Shown here: positions 47,703 through 56,841 of the stretch, piece after piece
Position numbering within the stretch: position 1 is the stretch's first letter
Layout of the letters: every line of letters begins with the position of its first letter
Origin: Planctomyces sp. SH-PL62
Lineage (GTDB): Bacteria; Planctomycetota; Planctomycetia; Isosphaerales; Isosphaeraceae
DNA: 64,000 nucleotides
NCBI RefSeq assembly: GCF_001610895.1
Contig: NZ_CP011273.1
Span: forward strand, 1,674,001 to 1,738,000
Direction: 5' to 3'
Notes under the pieces: generated by a model
Database searches by the model: none
Seen by the model: only the letters and a program-made list of their open reading frames with translations
Told to the model about the DNA's origin: nothing
Position numbers and translations under genes: made by a program

Positions 47703-48805
47703 CCGTGGTCCAGGGAGACCGCCGACGCGGGGCCGTGGCGCAGGCGCTCGCCCTGATCGCCGACGACGTCCGCGCCGTCGTGCAGCCTTACGGGACCGCC
47801 GCCATCGTCCCGACGCTCGACGAGCTGGGACGCGACTGGGCCTCGACCGACCGCGACACGCTCTCGGCGACCACCGACGCCCTGCTCGCCGCCGGGGCCG
47901 ACGCGCTCGACGTCGTCGCGAGCAAGGCCGACGCCAGGCCGTCGGCCTCCCGTTGTTTCGAAAGCCTGGGCTATCTCGCCGAGACTCACGGCCGCCCCGT
48001 CGCGTATCACGACCTCGACGCCGAGCCCGACGCCTGGGCCGCCCGCGACGCGGTCGTCGGCGGCCGCACGGAAAGCCTGCGGGTCTCGTCGCGGTTCGCC
48101 GCCTCGGGCTGTCGGGTCTCGCTGGGGATCGCGCGGACGGACGAGACGTTCCGGCTCGGATTGTCCCTGCCCGCCCTGGCGGCGATCCTGCACCGCGACG
48201 ACCGCTGGGAGTTCGAACGGGCGATGCTCGCGAGGCGACTGCCGAGGCGGCTCGTCCCGGCGTGCAGCCTGCTGGAGACCTGGCGGGGCCGGCTGGCGCG
48301 GGCGTGGCTGTCGGTGCGCTCGGTCGGCGGCGGGATGCGACTGACCGGGGCCGAGCGCCGGAGCCTGGACCGGATCGAACGCGCCACCGGTCGACTCTCA
48401 GCCCTGGCGACGATCGCGCCTCCCCGGCTCAGCCTGATCGACGGCTTCTCCGGCATGCATGGCCAGGCGCCGAGGCTGGGGACGAGGCTCCGGCTGGGGA
48501 CGGTGATCGCGGGCACGGACCCGGTCGCGGTCGACGCCGTCGCCGCCGCGATCATGGGCTTCGACCCGCTGGAGGTCGCTTACCTCCGCCGTGCCCAGGC
48601 GGCCGGGCTTGGGGTATCGGACCTGGCCGCGATCACGATCGTGGGCGAGCCCTGGTCGCAGGTCCGCCGCAAGTGCCGACGCCACGCCGCCGATCGACTG
48701 CTCCGGCTCGTTTCGGGCTCGATCGGCCCCGAAGCGGGCGCCGGCCCCGGCCCGCATTTCCGCTCCCGCCGCAAGTCGAGATCGCGCCGGTCGACCCGCG
48801 CCTGA
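47681..48805 (+). CDS. DUF362 domain protein
   Basis: 374 aa. ATG 47681 has GGAGG 8 bases upstream, inside the end of the GT2 gene (22-base overlap). The C-terminal LSLIDGFSGMHGQAPRLG, VIAGTDPVAVDAVAAAIMGFDPLEVAYL and AAGLGVSDL segments are the DUF362 signature. Many DUF362 proteins carry a 4Fe-4S ferredoxin domain; no Cys clusters are seen here. Function unknown. Its place between two glycosyltransferases in one transcript suggests a link to surface glycan work, by inference only. Start region is Arg/Ala-rich, and its tail is strongly basic. Confidence 0.82.
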   Translation: MDDAIKVAVVQGDRRRGAVAQALALIADDVRAVVQPYGTAAIVPTLDELGRDWASTDRDTLSATTDALLAAGADALDVVASKADARPSASRCFESLGYLAETHGRPVAYHDLDAEPDAWAARDAVVGGRTESLRVSSRFAASGCRVSLGIARTDETFRLGLSLPALAAILHRDDRWEFERAMLARRLPRRLVPACSLLETWRGRLARAWLSVRSVGGGMRLTGAERRSLDRIERATGRLSALATIAPPRLSLIDGFSGMHGQAPRLGTRLRLGTVIAGTDPVAVDAVAAAIMGFDPLEVAYLRRAQAAGLGVSDLAAITIVGEPWSQVRRKCRRHAADRLLRLVSGSIGPEAGAGPGPHFRSRRKSRSRRSTRA

Positions 48806-48834
48806 GAGCGACCGAGCCCTGGAGCCCCCCGAAG

Positions 48835-50109
48835 ATGCGACTTGGTTTCGACGGAACCTGCCTGGCGAACCGCCGGGGATTCGGCCGGTTCGCCCGTCGC
48901 CTGCTCGCGGCCGTCGCCCCTCGCGCCGTCGATCGCGGACACGAGGTCGTCGTCGTGATCGACGGCCCCTCCGCGGCGACCGTCGAACTCCCCGAGGGAG
49001 TCGAACCGATCGTCGTGGGCGTGCGCGAATCCCCCAGCGCGGCGGCCTCGGCGCGGGGACGGCGCGGGCTGCTCGACATGCTGGCGATGGGCCGGGCCGT
49101 CTCGCGGGCGAAGCTCGACCTGATGTACTTCCCGGCCACCTACAGCTTCTACCCGGTCTGGGGCGTCCCCCGGGTCGTGGTCACGATGCACGACACGCTG
49201 ACCCTGGAACACCCGGAGTTGGTCTTCCCGACCCGTCGCGGGCGGGCCGCCTGGACGCTGAAGGAGTGGGTCGCAAGGCGTTCGTCGGACCGGATCGTGA
49301 CCGTCTCGGAGACCTCGAAGCGCTACCTGATGGATCGCCTGGGGCTGGACGCCGACCGCCTGCGGATCGTCGGCGAGGCGGCCGACCCCGCGTTCCGGCC
49401 GCTGCGCGACGAGGCCCGCGCGGACGAGGCGCTGGGGCGGTACGGCGTCCCGGCCGGGTCCCGGTTCCTGCTCTACGTCGGCGGCCTCAGCCCGCACAAG
49501 AACCTCCTGAGGCTCGTCGAGGCGTTCGCGGCAGCGACCCCGGACGACGTGCTCCTCGTCCTGACGGGCGACTTCCAGGATGTCTTCCACACACACGTCC
49601 CGGAGATCCGAGGCGCGATCGCCCGGCTGGGCCTGGAGGGCCGGGTCCTGCTGCCGGGGTTCGTCCCCGACGAGGACCTCGTCGCCCTCTACAGCCGGAC
49701 GTACGCCCTGGTCTTCCCTTCGCTCCTGGAAGGTTTCGGCCTGCCGGCGGTCGAGGCCATGGCCTGCGGCGCGCCGGTGGTCGCCAGCCGGGCGGGCTCG
49801 CTCCCCGAGGTCGTCGGCGACGCGGGACTTTTCTTCGACCCGCTCGACGTGCCCGACATGGCCGCCGCGCTCGACGCGATCCTCCGCGATCCGGACCTCC
49901 GCGACGCGCTCGCGGCCAGGGCCCTCCGACGCTCGGCTACCTTCGACTGGGACCGCTCCGCGACGGCCCTGCTCGCCTGCTTCGAAGAACTCGCCCCCCG
50001 GGGCTCCTCGTCGCGAACGACGCGTGGCGTGCGGGCGACGGGAGAGGAACTGGGGTTGAACGAAACCGCTCGGGATGCGCATCTAAACGATCGAAGGAGC
50101 CGGGAGTGA
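48835..50109 (+). CDS. Glycosyltransferase family 4 (GT-B)
   Basis: 424 aa from ATG 48835, which opens the N-terminal Rossmann half (MRLGFDGTCLANRRGFGRF). Donor-binding half: FLLYVGGLSPHKNLLRLVEAF, LVLTGDF, VLLPGFVPDEDLVALYS, and the nucleotide-sugar motif PSLLEGFGLPAVEAMACGAP (the EX7E pattern). Family members build exopolysaccharide and LPS chains from nucleotide sugars. Third gene of the GT2-DUF362-GT4 operon, 29 bases behind DUF362. A C-terminal Arg/Ser tail is not conserved. The metallophosphoesterase gene follows after 48 bases. Confidence 0.92.
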   Translation: MRLGFDGTCLANRRGFGRFARRLLAAVAPRAVDRGHEVVVVIDGPSAATVELPEGVEPIVVGVRESPSAAASARGRRGLLDMLAMGRAVSRAKLDLMYFPATYSFYPVWGVPRVVVTMHDTLTLEHPELVFPTRRGRAAWTLKEWVARRSSDRIVTVSETSKRYLMDRLGLDADRLRIVGEAADPAFRPLRDEARADEALGRYGVPAGSRFLLYVGGLSPHKNLLRLVEAFAAATPDDVLLVLTGDFQDVFHTHVPEIRGAIARLGLEGRVLLPGFVPDEDLVALYSRTYALVFPSLLEGFGLPAVEAMACGAPVVASRAGSLPEVVGDAGLFFDPLDVPDMAAALDAILRDPDLRDALAARALRRSATFDWDRSATALLACFEELAPRGSSSRTTRGVRATGEELGLNETARDAHLNDRRSRE

Positions 50110-50157
50110 AAGCCGCGCCGACCTGATCGGCCGTGAGCCAGGATCGTTGTAAACCTC

Positions 50158-51354
50158 ATGGAGTCCACCGCTTTGGTCCCAACCCTCTTGTTCTACGCGG
50201 CGTTCGCGATCGGCGAGGCGGTCTGCCTGGCCGTTGCGGTGAACGTCACGCACGGCTACCCGTGGAGGGTCCGCTGGGTCGAGAAGGCGACGCTGATCAT
50301 CCTCGCGGCCTGCGGCGTGGTCTCGTTCGAGCTGACGCGCCGCTACTGGCTCGTCCCGGTCTCGGAATGGCCCACCTTGCTGGTCGGCTTCGCCGTCGCC
50401 TGCTGCCTGGCGGCGCTCGTCGGCCTGCCGCTGGCGACGTACGCCCGGTCGCGACGCTCGCGAAGCTGGCGGGAGATCCCTCGCGAACGCCGGGACGCCC
50501 TCCAGGACGCCCCCCGTCACGAGTTCATCGGCGACGGCCCGCGCTCCTGGATGCTGAAGCTGCCGGGGAACACCTCGCTCCACCTGGAAACCCACGACTG
50601 GTCGGTGACGCTCCCCCAGCTCCCGGCCGAGATGGACGGGATCTCGATCCTCCACCTGACCGACCTGCACTTCTCGCGAGCCTACGACCGTCGCTACTTC
50701 GAGGCGGTCTGCGACGTCGCCTCCGACATGCCGGCGGACTTGGTCTTCGTGACCGGCGACCTGATCGACGACTCGGAATGCATCGAGTGGATCGCGCCCT
50801 TGCTCGAGCGCCTGCCGGGCCCGCTGGGTCGGTTCGCGATCCTCGGCAACCACGACCATCATCACGACATGGAGCGGATCGCCGCCGCCGTGGCCGACGG
50901 CGGCTTCACGGTCCTCGACGGCGAGGTCGCCACGATCGACCTGAACGGCCGCAAGCTGGCCGTCGGCGGTACGTGCGCGCCCTGGGGGCCCGACATCCCC
51001 GACGCCGCCATCCCCCCCGCCGACTTCTCGATGCTCCTGAGCCACACGCCGGACCGGGTTTACCGGGCGGCCCGCCAGGGCTGGGACTTCATCCTCTCGG
51101 GCCACAACCACGGCGGCCAGATTCGCCTCCCGGTGGTCGGGCCGATCCTCATGCCCAGCGTGTACAGCCGACGCTTCGAGCACGGCTTCTTCCGGGTCTC
51201 CCCCTCGCTGATGTACGTCAGCCAGGGGGTCGGGGCCAAGCACCCGATCCGGTACGGCTGCACGCCGGAGATCAGCCGGTTCACGCTCGTCCGCGCCGCA
51301 GCCCAGGCGCCCCGCGACCAGGCCGCGCCCCAGCGGGCCTGGGTCGGAAGGTGA
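50158..51354 (+). CDS. Membrane-anchored metallophosphoesterase, YkuE-like
   Basis: 398 aa. Three N-terminal membrane helices (LLFYAAFAIGEAVCLAVAV, ATLIILAACGVVSFEL, LLVGFAVACCLAALVGLPLA) precede a calcineurin-type phosphoesterase. Metal motifs: ILHLTDLHFS (DxH), VTGDLIDD (GD), ILGNHDHHHD (GNHD), LLSHTPD and SGHNHGGQI (GHxH). YkuE-like enzymes may act on UDP-diacylglucosamine-type lipids or phospho-compounds. It may belong to the GT2-DUF362-GT4 transcript. Confidence 0.92.
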   Translation: MESTALVPTLLFYAAFAIGEAVCLAVAVNVTHGYPWRVRWVEKATLIILAACGVVSFELTRRYWLVPVSEWPTLLVGFAVACCLAALVGLPLATYARSRRSRSWREIPRERRDALQDAPRHEFIGDGPRSWMLKLPGNTSLHLETHDWSVTLPQLPAEMDGISILHLTDLHFSRAYDRRYFEAVCDVASDMPADLVFVTGDLIDDSECIEWIAPLLERLPGPLGRFAILGNHDHHHDMERIAAAVADGGFTVLDGEVATIDLNGRKLAVGGTCAPWGPDIPDAAIPPADFSMLLSHTPDRVYRAARQGWDFILSGHNHGGQIRLPVVGPILMPSVYSRRFEHGFFRVSPSLMYVSQGVGAKHPIRYGCTPEISRFTLVRAAAQAPRDQAAPQRAWVGR

Positions 51355-51407
51355 ACGCGTCCGCCCGCCGAAGCCTCGCCCGGCCGAGCGGCTCCCGCCC
51401 CTGGGGG

Positions 51408-52166
51408 TCAGGCTTCTGGACGATGCTTCGGCGACAGCACCATCACCTCGACGGGCGCCTCGCCCTCGAAGGTGAAGCGCAAGCTGAAGTCGGGGCCGTC
51501 GTAGCGAATCCAGTCGGGGATGCGTCCGTATTGAGGATGGTCTCCCCCACCGACGGCGCTGGGCGGGCCGAGGACGCGAAGAACGTCGCACTTCGAGGAA
51601 TCGAGGGTCAGGCCGTCGACGCCCGAATTGCGCATGACCTGGAGAGCGACCGGAAAGGTGAGCGAGCGGGGCGACGCCACCCGCAGATCATGCCACGTCA
51701 CCCCCTCGGGGATGATCTCGGGACGCTCGACGTCGAAGGAGATCGGGAACCCGCGCTGGACGATCGGCCGGACTCGGGCGCGGAAGTCCTCGTAGATCAA
51801 CCAATCGGCGTCGTAGTCGTCCTGATGCTCGACGAGTCTTCTGAGGACCGGCTCGATCTCCGGCCAGAGGGGACGGATCTCGTCGGGTTCATGCTCCGAT
51901 TTGTAGTCCATCAGTGAGAGGAAACAACTTGCGGCGTCCGAATCGCCACGGGAGGCGTCGGAGGTCAGATATCCCATGTACGCCTTCAGATAGAAACCGA
52001 AGACGCGACTCGGCATGAACATCACGTCCTCCTGGTAGCGGAGGGCGTTCTCCTCGAAGAGCCGCACGGCCTCGTCGTAGGACTTCCCCTGGAAGTTCTT
52101 GTACGCCCACTCCGTGTCGAGGTCCCACGCCTCGCTCCGCCAGTCGGCTTCGGTCGGGATGTTCAT
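51408..52166 (-). CDS. Hypothetical protein with a helical-repeat-like region
   Basis: 252 aa, no recognised family. The N-terminal half looks helical and TPR-like (YDEAVRLFEENALRYQEDV, FYLKAYMGYLTS, DAASCFLSLMDY), the C-terminal half is beta-rich with LPDWIRY-like segments. No signal peptide or membrane segment. ATG 52166 is chosen; the longer frame upstream overlaps the divergent shadow of the hydrolase. It starts 20 bases from the end of the hydrolase gene on the same strand, so the two may be one unit. Confidence 0.65.
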   Translation of the reverse strand: MNIPTEADWRSEAWDLDTEWAYKNFQGKSYDEAVRLFEENALRYQEDVMFMPSRVFGFYLKAYMGYLTSDASRGDSDAASCFLSLMDYKSEHEPDEIRPLWPEIEPVLRRLVEHQDDYDADWLIYEDFRARVRPIVQRGFPISFDVERPEIIPEGVTWHDLRVASPRSLTFPVALQVMRNSGVDGLTLDSSKCDVLRVLGPPSAVGGGDHPQYGRIPDWIRYDGPDFSLRFTFEGEAPVEVMVLSPKHRPEA

Positions 52167-52186
52167 GCCGGTCGAAGTCCTTCCCG

Positions 52187-53146
52187 TCAGGGCTGCCGCG
52201 TCGGGGTCGCGGCCGGACCGGCCTTGAGGTGCTCGTCGAACCAGTCCGCGAACAGGAGCAGATCCTTGTCCAGGCCCGGCCAGCCGTGGTCGGCACCCGG
52301 ACGGACGATGAGCTTGTTCGCGACCCCGGTCTCCTTCAGCTTCGCCGCGAAGGTCTCGGACTGCTGGACCGGGACCAGGGCGTCGGCGTCGCCGTGGATG
52401 AGGAGGACCGGCGGGTCGTCGGCGGTGACGTGGGTGATCGGCGACATCGACCGGGTGATCTCCCGCAGCCTGGCCTCGTCGGTGATCGGCGCCCACATCC
52501 GCGTCGCCTCGTCGAGTTCGTGATAATCGAACGCGGCGCGGAACGGGGGCTGGTGCTGCATCGGCCGGATCATCTCCTTGCCCGCCGCGCCGAAGTTCAG
52601 AAGATCGGTCGGCGGGAAGAAGCAGGCGACGGCCGCGACCCGGCTCGATTCGCGATCGACCGGGTCCGCCGCCTCGGGATTCCCCGGCCTTCCCGCGACG
52701 CCTAGCATCAGCGAGAGATGACCGCCGGCCGACGCCCCGAAGACCCCGAGCCGATCCGGCGCGACGCCGAACTCGGACGCGTGGGCGCGGATGTAGCGCA
52801 CGGCGCGGTTCACGTCCTCGACGATCTCGTTCACCTGATATCGGGGCTGGCTGCCGTGCACCACGGCGAAGACGGTATAGCCCCGATCGAGGAACGGCGC
52901 GAGGAAGTTCGGCTGGATCATCTCGTGCGATGAGAAGAACCCGCCGCTCGCCATGAAGATCACGCCGGTCCCGTTCGCCTTGGATTTCGGCGTGAAGACG
53001 TCCATCGTGAGCGCCGAGCCGTACTTCCTCCCGTAGACGACGTCCTCCTTGCGATCATACGCCGCATCGTCGGCGCGCGCGGCCGGCGACGGGGCGAGGG
53101 CGGTCGCGAGAAGGACGGCGGAAATCAGCGATGCGCGTGGAGTCAT
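52187..53146 (-). CDS. Secreted alpha/beta hydrolase (BD-FAE/lipase-like)
   Basis: 319 aa from ATG 53146. The signal peptide is ASLISAVLLATALAPSPAARA. Hydrolase signs: VIFMASGGFFSS (oxyanion region), nucleophile Ser in LGVFGASAGGHLSLMLGV, acid Asp in LLIHGDADALVP, and His in PGADHGWPGL. Likely an esterase on plant-type or acetylated sugars. The longer frame to 53275 lacks support. Its stop is followed after 20 bases by the hypothetical gene. Confidence 0.88.
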   Translation of the reverse strand: MTPRASLISAVLLATALAPSPAARADDAAYDRKEDVVYGRKYGSALTMDVFTPKSKANGTGVIFMASGGFFSSHEMIQPNFLAPFLDRGYTVFAVVHGSQPRYQVNEIVEDVNRAVRYIRAHASEFGVAPDRLGVFGASAGGHLSLMLGVAGRPGNPEAADPVDRESSRVAAVACFFPPTDLLNFGAAGKEMIRPMQHQPPFRAAFDYHELDEATRMWAPITDEARLREITRSMSPITHVTADDPPVLLIHGDADALVPVQQSETFAAKLKETGVANKLIVRPGADHGWPGLDKDLLLFADWFDEHLKAGPAATPTRQP

Positions 53147-53314
53147 GAGCGGTCGTCTCCCGGCCTGGATCGTCGTCGAAGGTTCCATCTCGGTACGCGA
53201 GGGCGCCGACCCCAGTCCTGGGGCCTCCCGCCGGCGCGTGGCCTCCAGCATCGAGGTCGTAAGCGGGCGGGTCAAGCGCCGCGATCGGCGCCGCCTCGCG
53301 CGGGATGGGGTGAG

Positions 53315-54181
53315 TCAGTCCGCGCCGCCGGCCGAGAGCAGCGAGCTCCACGCGCCGGGGCTCACGCGCGAGTAGTAGCGGCCGTCGGCCCGGACGACTT
53401 CCAGGGGGCACTGGTAGACCTCGGAGAGCAGGTCCGAGCGCAGCACCGACTCGGGGTCTCCCTCGGCCGCGACTCGACCGTCCTGGAGCACCAGGACCCG
53501 CGAGACGGCGGGGGGAAGCTCCTCCAGGTGGTGCGTGATGAGGACCACGGTCGGCGGGTCGTCCTGATCGTGGAGCGACTGGATCGTGGCGAGGACCTGC
53601 TCGCGGGCCAGGAGGTCGAGGCCCGAGGTCGGCTCATCCAGCAGCAGCAGGCGGGGCTTGCGGACCATCGCTCGGGCCATCAGGCAGCGGATGCGTTCGC
53701 CGCTGCTCAGGTTCTGATAGGGCGTCTTCATCACCGCGCGGAGGCCGACCGTGGCCAGCAACCGCTCGGCCTCGGCGCGGATCTCTGCGGTCGCCTCGCG
53801 GTAGAGCCCGACCGTCCCGAACGCGCCGGTCTCGGCGACTTCCAGGGCCGACATCTCCGGGTCCGGCTCCGCCATCCCCGTCGGCTGGACCAGCCGCAGC
53901 GACTCGCGAAGCTCGTGGAGGTTCACCGAGCCGAACGCCTCGCCGAGCACCGACACGGTCCCTTCGGTGGGCCAGAGATAGCCCGAGACGACCCGGGTCA
54001 GCGTGCTCTTGCCGCAGCCGTTGGGGCCGAGCACCGCGACGCACGCCCCCGCAGGAACGTTCCAGTCCACGTCCTTGAGGATCCACCGCCCCTGGCGATA
54101 GACGCCGACGCCCCGCGCCCGGACGGCGAGGGATTCGGGAGTCGATTCGTCGAGGCCCTGCGGACGGGCGGCTTGATCCAT
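53315..54181 (-). CDS. Stand-alone ABC ATP-binding protein
   Basis: 288 aa. Walker A VLGPNGCGKSTL, Q-loop LRLVQPTGM, signature LSSGERIRC (one base short of the usual LSGGQ form), Walker B LLLLDEPTSGLD, switch His LITHHLEELPP. No permease gene is adjacent. The order of motifs resembles YlmA/ModF-type cytosolic ATPases. Partner unknown. ATG 54181 gives a leader of about 30 residues rich in polar residues before the ATPase fold. Confidence 0.9.
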   Translation of the reverse strand: MDQAARPQGLDESTPESLAVRARGVGVYRQGRWILKDVDWNVPAGACVAVLGPNGCGKSTLTRVVSGYLWPTEGTVSVLGEAFGSVNLHELRESLRLVQPTGMAEPDPEMSALEVAETGAFGTVGLYREATAEIRAEAERLLATVGLRAVMKTPYQNLSSGERIRCLMARAMVRKPRLLLLDEPTSGLDLLAREQVLATIQSLHDQDDPPTVVLITHHLEELPPAVSRVLVLQDGRVAAEGDPESVLRSDLLSEVYQCPLEVVRADGRYYSRVSPGAWSSLLSAGGAD

Positions 54182-54249
54182 GAGAAGGGGCTCGCTGCGG
54201 TGCGGAACGGTTCGATTCGGCGGCCGGGGGCCGACGTCGGGAAAACGAA

Positions 54250-54277
54250 CCCGCGCGCCGGACGGCCGGCGCGCGGG
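54250..54277 (-). terminator. Intrinsic terminator downstream of the Gfo/Idh gene
   Basis: A perfect 12-bp stem CCCGCGCGCCGG / CCGGCGCGCGGG (54250-54261, 54266-54277) with a 4-base loop, followed on the minus strand by TTCGTTTTC. It lies 57 bases after the oxidoreductase stop and isolates it from the ABC gene. Confidence 0.8.
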
Positions 54278-54334
54278 CTTCGAGCAAGAATTCGGCTGAG
54301 TGCGAGGAGGCCAGGGCGGGGCGGCCTCCCGAGC

Positions 54335-55465
54335 TCAGAACGTCGGGATCGTCAGCCGTTCGCCGCCCTTCATGGCGGACTCGTGGGCGCAGAGGCCGAC
54401 CATCGTCCAGTTGGCGGAGGTCTCGGCGTCCGGCAGGGGGGCGCGTTCGCCCTTCACGGCGCTCAGGAAGGCGTGGACCAGGTGCGGGTGCGAGCCGCCG
54501 TGGCCGCCGCCTTGCAGGAACGAGAGGTGGTCGGCGTCCTGGATGGCGGCCGGCTGGGTGAACCTTTGGATGCCCTCCGGGAGCAGACGCGCGTAATCCG
54601 GCACCTTCACCCGTTTGGCGATCTCGGGCTCGGCCAGCGGGGCTTCGGGGGTGCTCTTGGTGTGGATCACCGGGTCTTCGCCCTCGACCTGCTGCCACTC
54701 GAACGACTTGCGGCTGCCGGTGGCGTCGAAGCTCTCGCGATACTGCCGGGCCGTGTCGAAGAGGCTGCGGGTCACCTCGGCGACGACGTCGCTGTCCTTG
54801 ATCGTGAACGTGGCGGACTCGACCGCGAACGGGCTGTCGTACTTGGCGACAAGGTCCTCGCGGATCCGTCCCGAGCCGTGGCAGACGACGCTCTCGGCGT
54901 GCTTGCCCAGGAGCGCCAGGCAGGGGCTGACGCAGTGGGTGGCGTACCACATCGGGGGCAGGCCGGGCCAGTACTCGGGCCAGCCGTCCATGTCTTGCTG
55001 GTGGCTGCCGCGGAGAAACTGCAAGCGGCCGAGCTCGCCCTTCTCGTAGAGTTCCTTCACGAACAGGTATTCGCGGCTGTAGACGACGGTCTCCATCATC
55101 ATGTAGACCTTGCCGCTGGACCGCTGGGCCTCGACGACCTTCTTGCAGTCCTCGATGCTGGTCGCCATCGGCACCGTGCAGGCGACGTGCTTGCCGGCGT
55201 TCAGGGCCTCGATCGACATCCAGGCGTGGTCCGGGATCGGCGAGTTGATGTGGACCGCATCGATGTTCGGGTCTTTCAGAAGCTCGCGATAGTCCGTGTA
55301 GCGGCCCTTGATCCCGTACTTCTCCCCGACCTCTTCCAGCCCCTTCGGATCGCGCCGGCAGACGGCGGACATCTCGGCCCCGGGGTAATTCTGGTAGATC
55401 GGGATAAACTCGGCCCCGAAGCCGAGGCCGATGATCGCCACACGGATGGGCTTGTCGCTCGCCAT
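54335..55465 (-). CDS. Gfo/Idh/MocA family oxidoreductase, EKP motif changed
   Basis: 376 aa from ATG 55465. N-terminal NAD fold (VAIIGLGFGAEFIPIY), ALNAGKHVACTVPMATS where the usual EKP motif reads TVP, then a C-terminal substrate domain. In well-studied members the EKP Lys is catalytic, so either this subgroup uses another residue or it does not oxidise sugars in the usual way. Divergent from the next oxidoreductase over 122 bases; the longer frame upstream is not favoured. Confidence 0.9.
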   Translation of the reverse strand: MASDKPIRVAIIGLGFGAEFIPIYQNYPGAEMSAVCRRDPKGLEEVGEKYGIKGRYTDYRELLKDPNIDAVHINSPIPDHAWMSIEALNAGKHVACTVPMATSIEDCKKVVEAQRSSGKVYMMMETVVYSREYLFVKELYEKGELGRLQFLRGSHQQDMDGWPEYWPGLPPMWYATHCVSPCLALLGKHAESVVCHGSGRIREDLVAKYDSPFAVESATFTIKDSDVVAEVTRSLFDTARQYRESFDATGSRKSFEWQQVEGEDPVIHTKSTPEAPLAEPEIAKRVKVPDYARLLPEGIQRFTQPAAIQDADHLSFLQGGGHGGSHPHLVHAFLSAVKGERAPLPDAETSANWTMVGLCAHESAMKGGERLTIPTF

Positions 55466-55587
55466 CGTCGATGATCCCCTAATTGTCGTCGCGGTTCGAC
55501 CCGATCGGGAGTGGACTCCCTGCGGAGTAAGGTGCAGGATAGTGGGCCTCGAAGTCGAAGGCAAGCGTACCGCGAGGATTGATCCCG

Positions 55588-56709
55588 ATGGCCGAGTTCT
55601 CCGCATCCAAACCCGTCCGCGTGGGCTTCATCGGCCTCGGAGCCGTGACCGCGTACCACCACCTGCCGGGCCTGCTCCTGGACCCCCGAGCCAGGCTGAC
55701 GGCGATCTGCGACGCCGACCCCGCCCTCCTTGAGAAGCGCAAGGTCGAATGGGGGGTGGACCGCGCGACGACCGATCCGCTGGCCCTCTGCCGCGACGAC
55801 GCCGTCGACGCCGTGATCATCGCCACCCCCAACGACACCCACCGGCCGATCGCCGTCGCCGCCGCCGAGGCCGGCAAGCACGTCATGGCCGAGAAGCCGC
55901 TGGGCCTCAACGCCCGCGAGGTCGGCGACATGTACGAGGCCGCACGCGACGCGGGCGTCGTCCACATGACGGCCTTCACCTATCGCTTCGCCCCGGCCAT
56001 GCGCTACTTGCGAACCCTGGTGAAGTCCGGCGCGATCGGCGAGCCCCGCCACTTCCGCTCCCAACGGTTCCTCGACTGGCCCGAGACGAGCTGGGGATGG
56101 CGGCAGTACAAGGAACGCGCGGGGGCCGGCGACCTGTTCGACATGACCATCCACCGCATCGACTTCGCCATCGACCTGATCGGCCCGATCCAACGGGTCT
56201 GCGGCGCCGTCGCCCGCTTCGCCCCCCGCGACAGGACCGTCGACGGCAAGCCCTGCGAGCCCTCGAACGTCGACGACTGGTCGTCGCTCATCGGCGAGTT
56301 CGCATCGGGCGCGACCGGCGTCTGGGAGGGGACGACGCTCGCCAAGGGCTACCATCGCGACGGCTTCGGCCACGAGTGGGCCGAGATCAACGGCTCCGAG
56401 GCCTCGGTGGTCTACCGCCTCCACGAGCCCAACGTCATCCTCCTGGGCAAGACCGGCAGCGACCTCGCCCCCGTCCCCGTCCCGGACGAGTTCCTCAAGC
56501 CCGCCGGCAGCCCGCGCGACCCCGCCGACGGCGCCCCGGCCACCGTTTTCCGCTACGACCTGATGTGGGAGTTCATCTCCGCCATCGTCGAAGGCCGCCC
56601 CGCCGTCCCCGACTTCCGCGACGGCCTCAACGCCCAGATCGTCGCCGACGCCGTCCTCGACTCCCACCGCCGCCGCGCCTGGGTCGACACCCCCACCGCG
56701 ACGGCGTAA
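55588..56709 (+). CDS. Gfo/Idh/MocA family oxidoreductase
   Basis: 373 aa from ATG 55588 (the in-frame TTG at 55579 is closer to GAGG but adds three residues). NAD fold VGFIGLGAVTAYHHLPG, canonical EAGKHVMAEKPLGLNAREV with EKP, then FRSQRFLD and a substrate domain with DMTIHRIDFAIDLIG. Probably oxidises or reduces a sugar or inositol. Divergent from its paralog at 54335. The A+T-rich islet begins right after its stop. Confidence 0.92.
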   Translation: MAEFSASKPVRVGFIGLGAVTAYHHLPGLLLDPRARLTAICDADPALLEKRKVEWGVDRATTDPLALCRDDAVDAVIIATPNDTHRPIAVAAAEAGKHVMAEKPLGLNAREVGDMYEAARDAGVVHMTAFTYRFAPAMRYLRTLVKSGAIGEPRHFRSQRFLDWPETSWGWRQYKERAGAGDLFDMTIHRIDFAIDLIGPIQRVCGAVARFAPRDRTVDGKPCEPSNVDDWSSLIGEFASGATGVWEGTTLAKGYHRDGFGHEWAEINGSEASVVYRLHEPNVILLGKTGSDLAPVPVPDEFLKPAGSPRDPADGAPATVFRYDLMWEFISAIVEGRPAVPDFRDGLNAQIVADAVLDSHRRRAWVDTPTATA

Positions 56710-56841
56710 GGATATTCCAAGCGTAGTCACAACACCAAGCCTGCACAGAACGGAATCACACCATCCAAACAAGAACGCAATCACAGCCCAACCGTTGAAC
56801 TGCTCGAAATTCAAAACCAAAGCTGGGAGGACTCAATCAGA

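Noticed and set aside
46547-48805. A 752-codon plus frame upstream of DUF362
   Set aside because: The first half is a shadow of the GT2 gene; real start at 47681.
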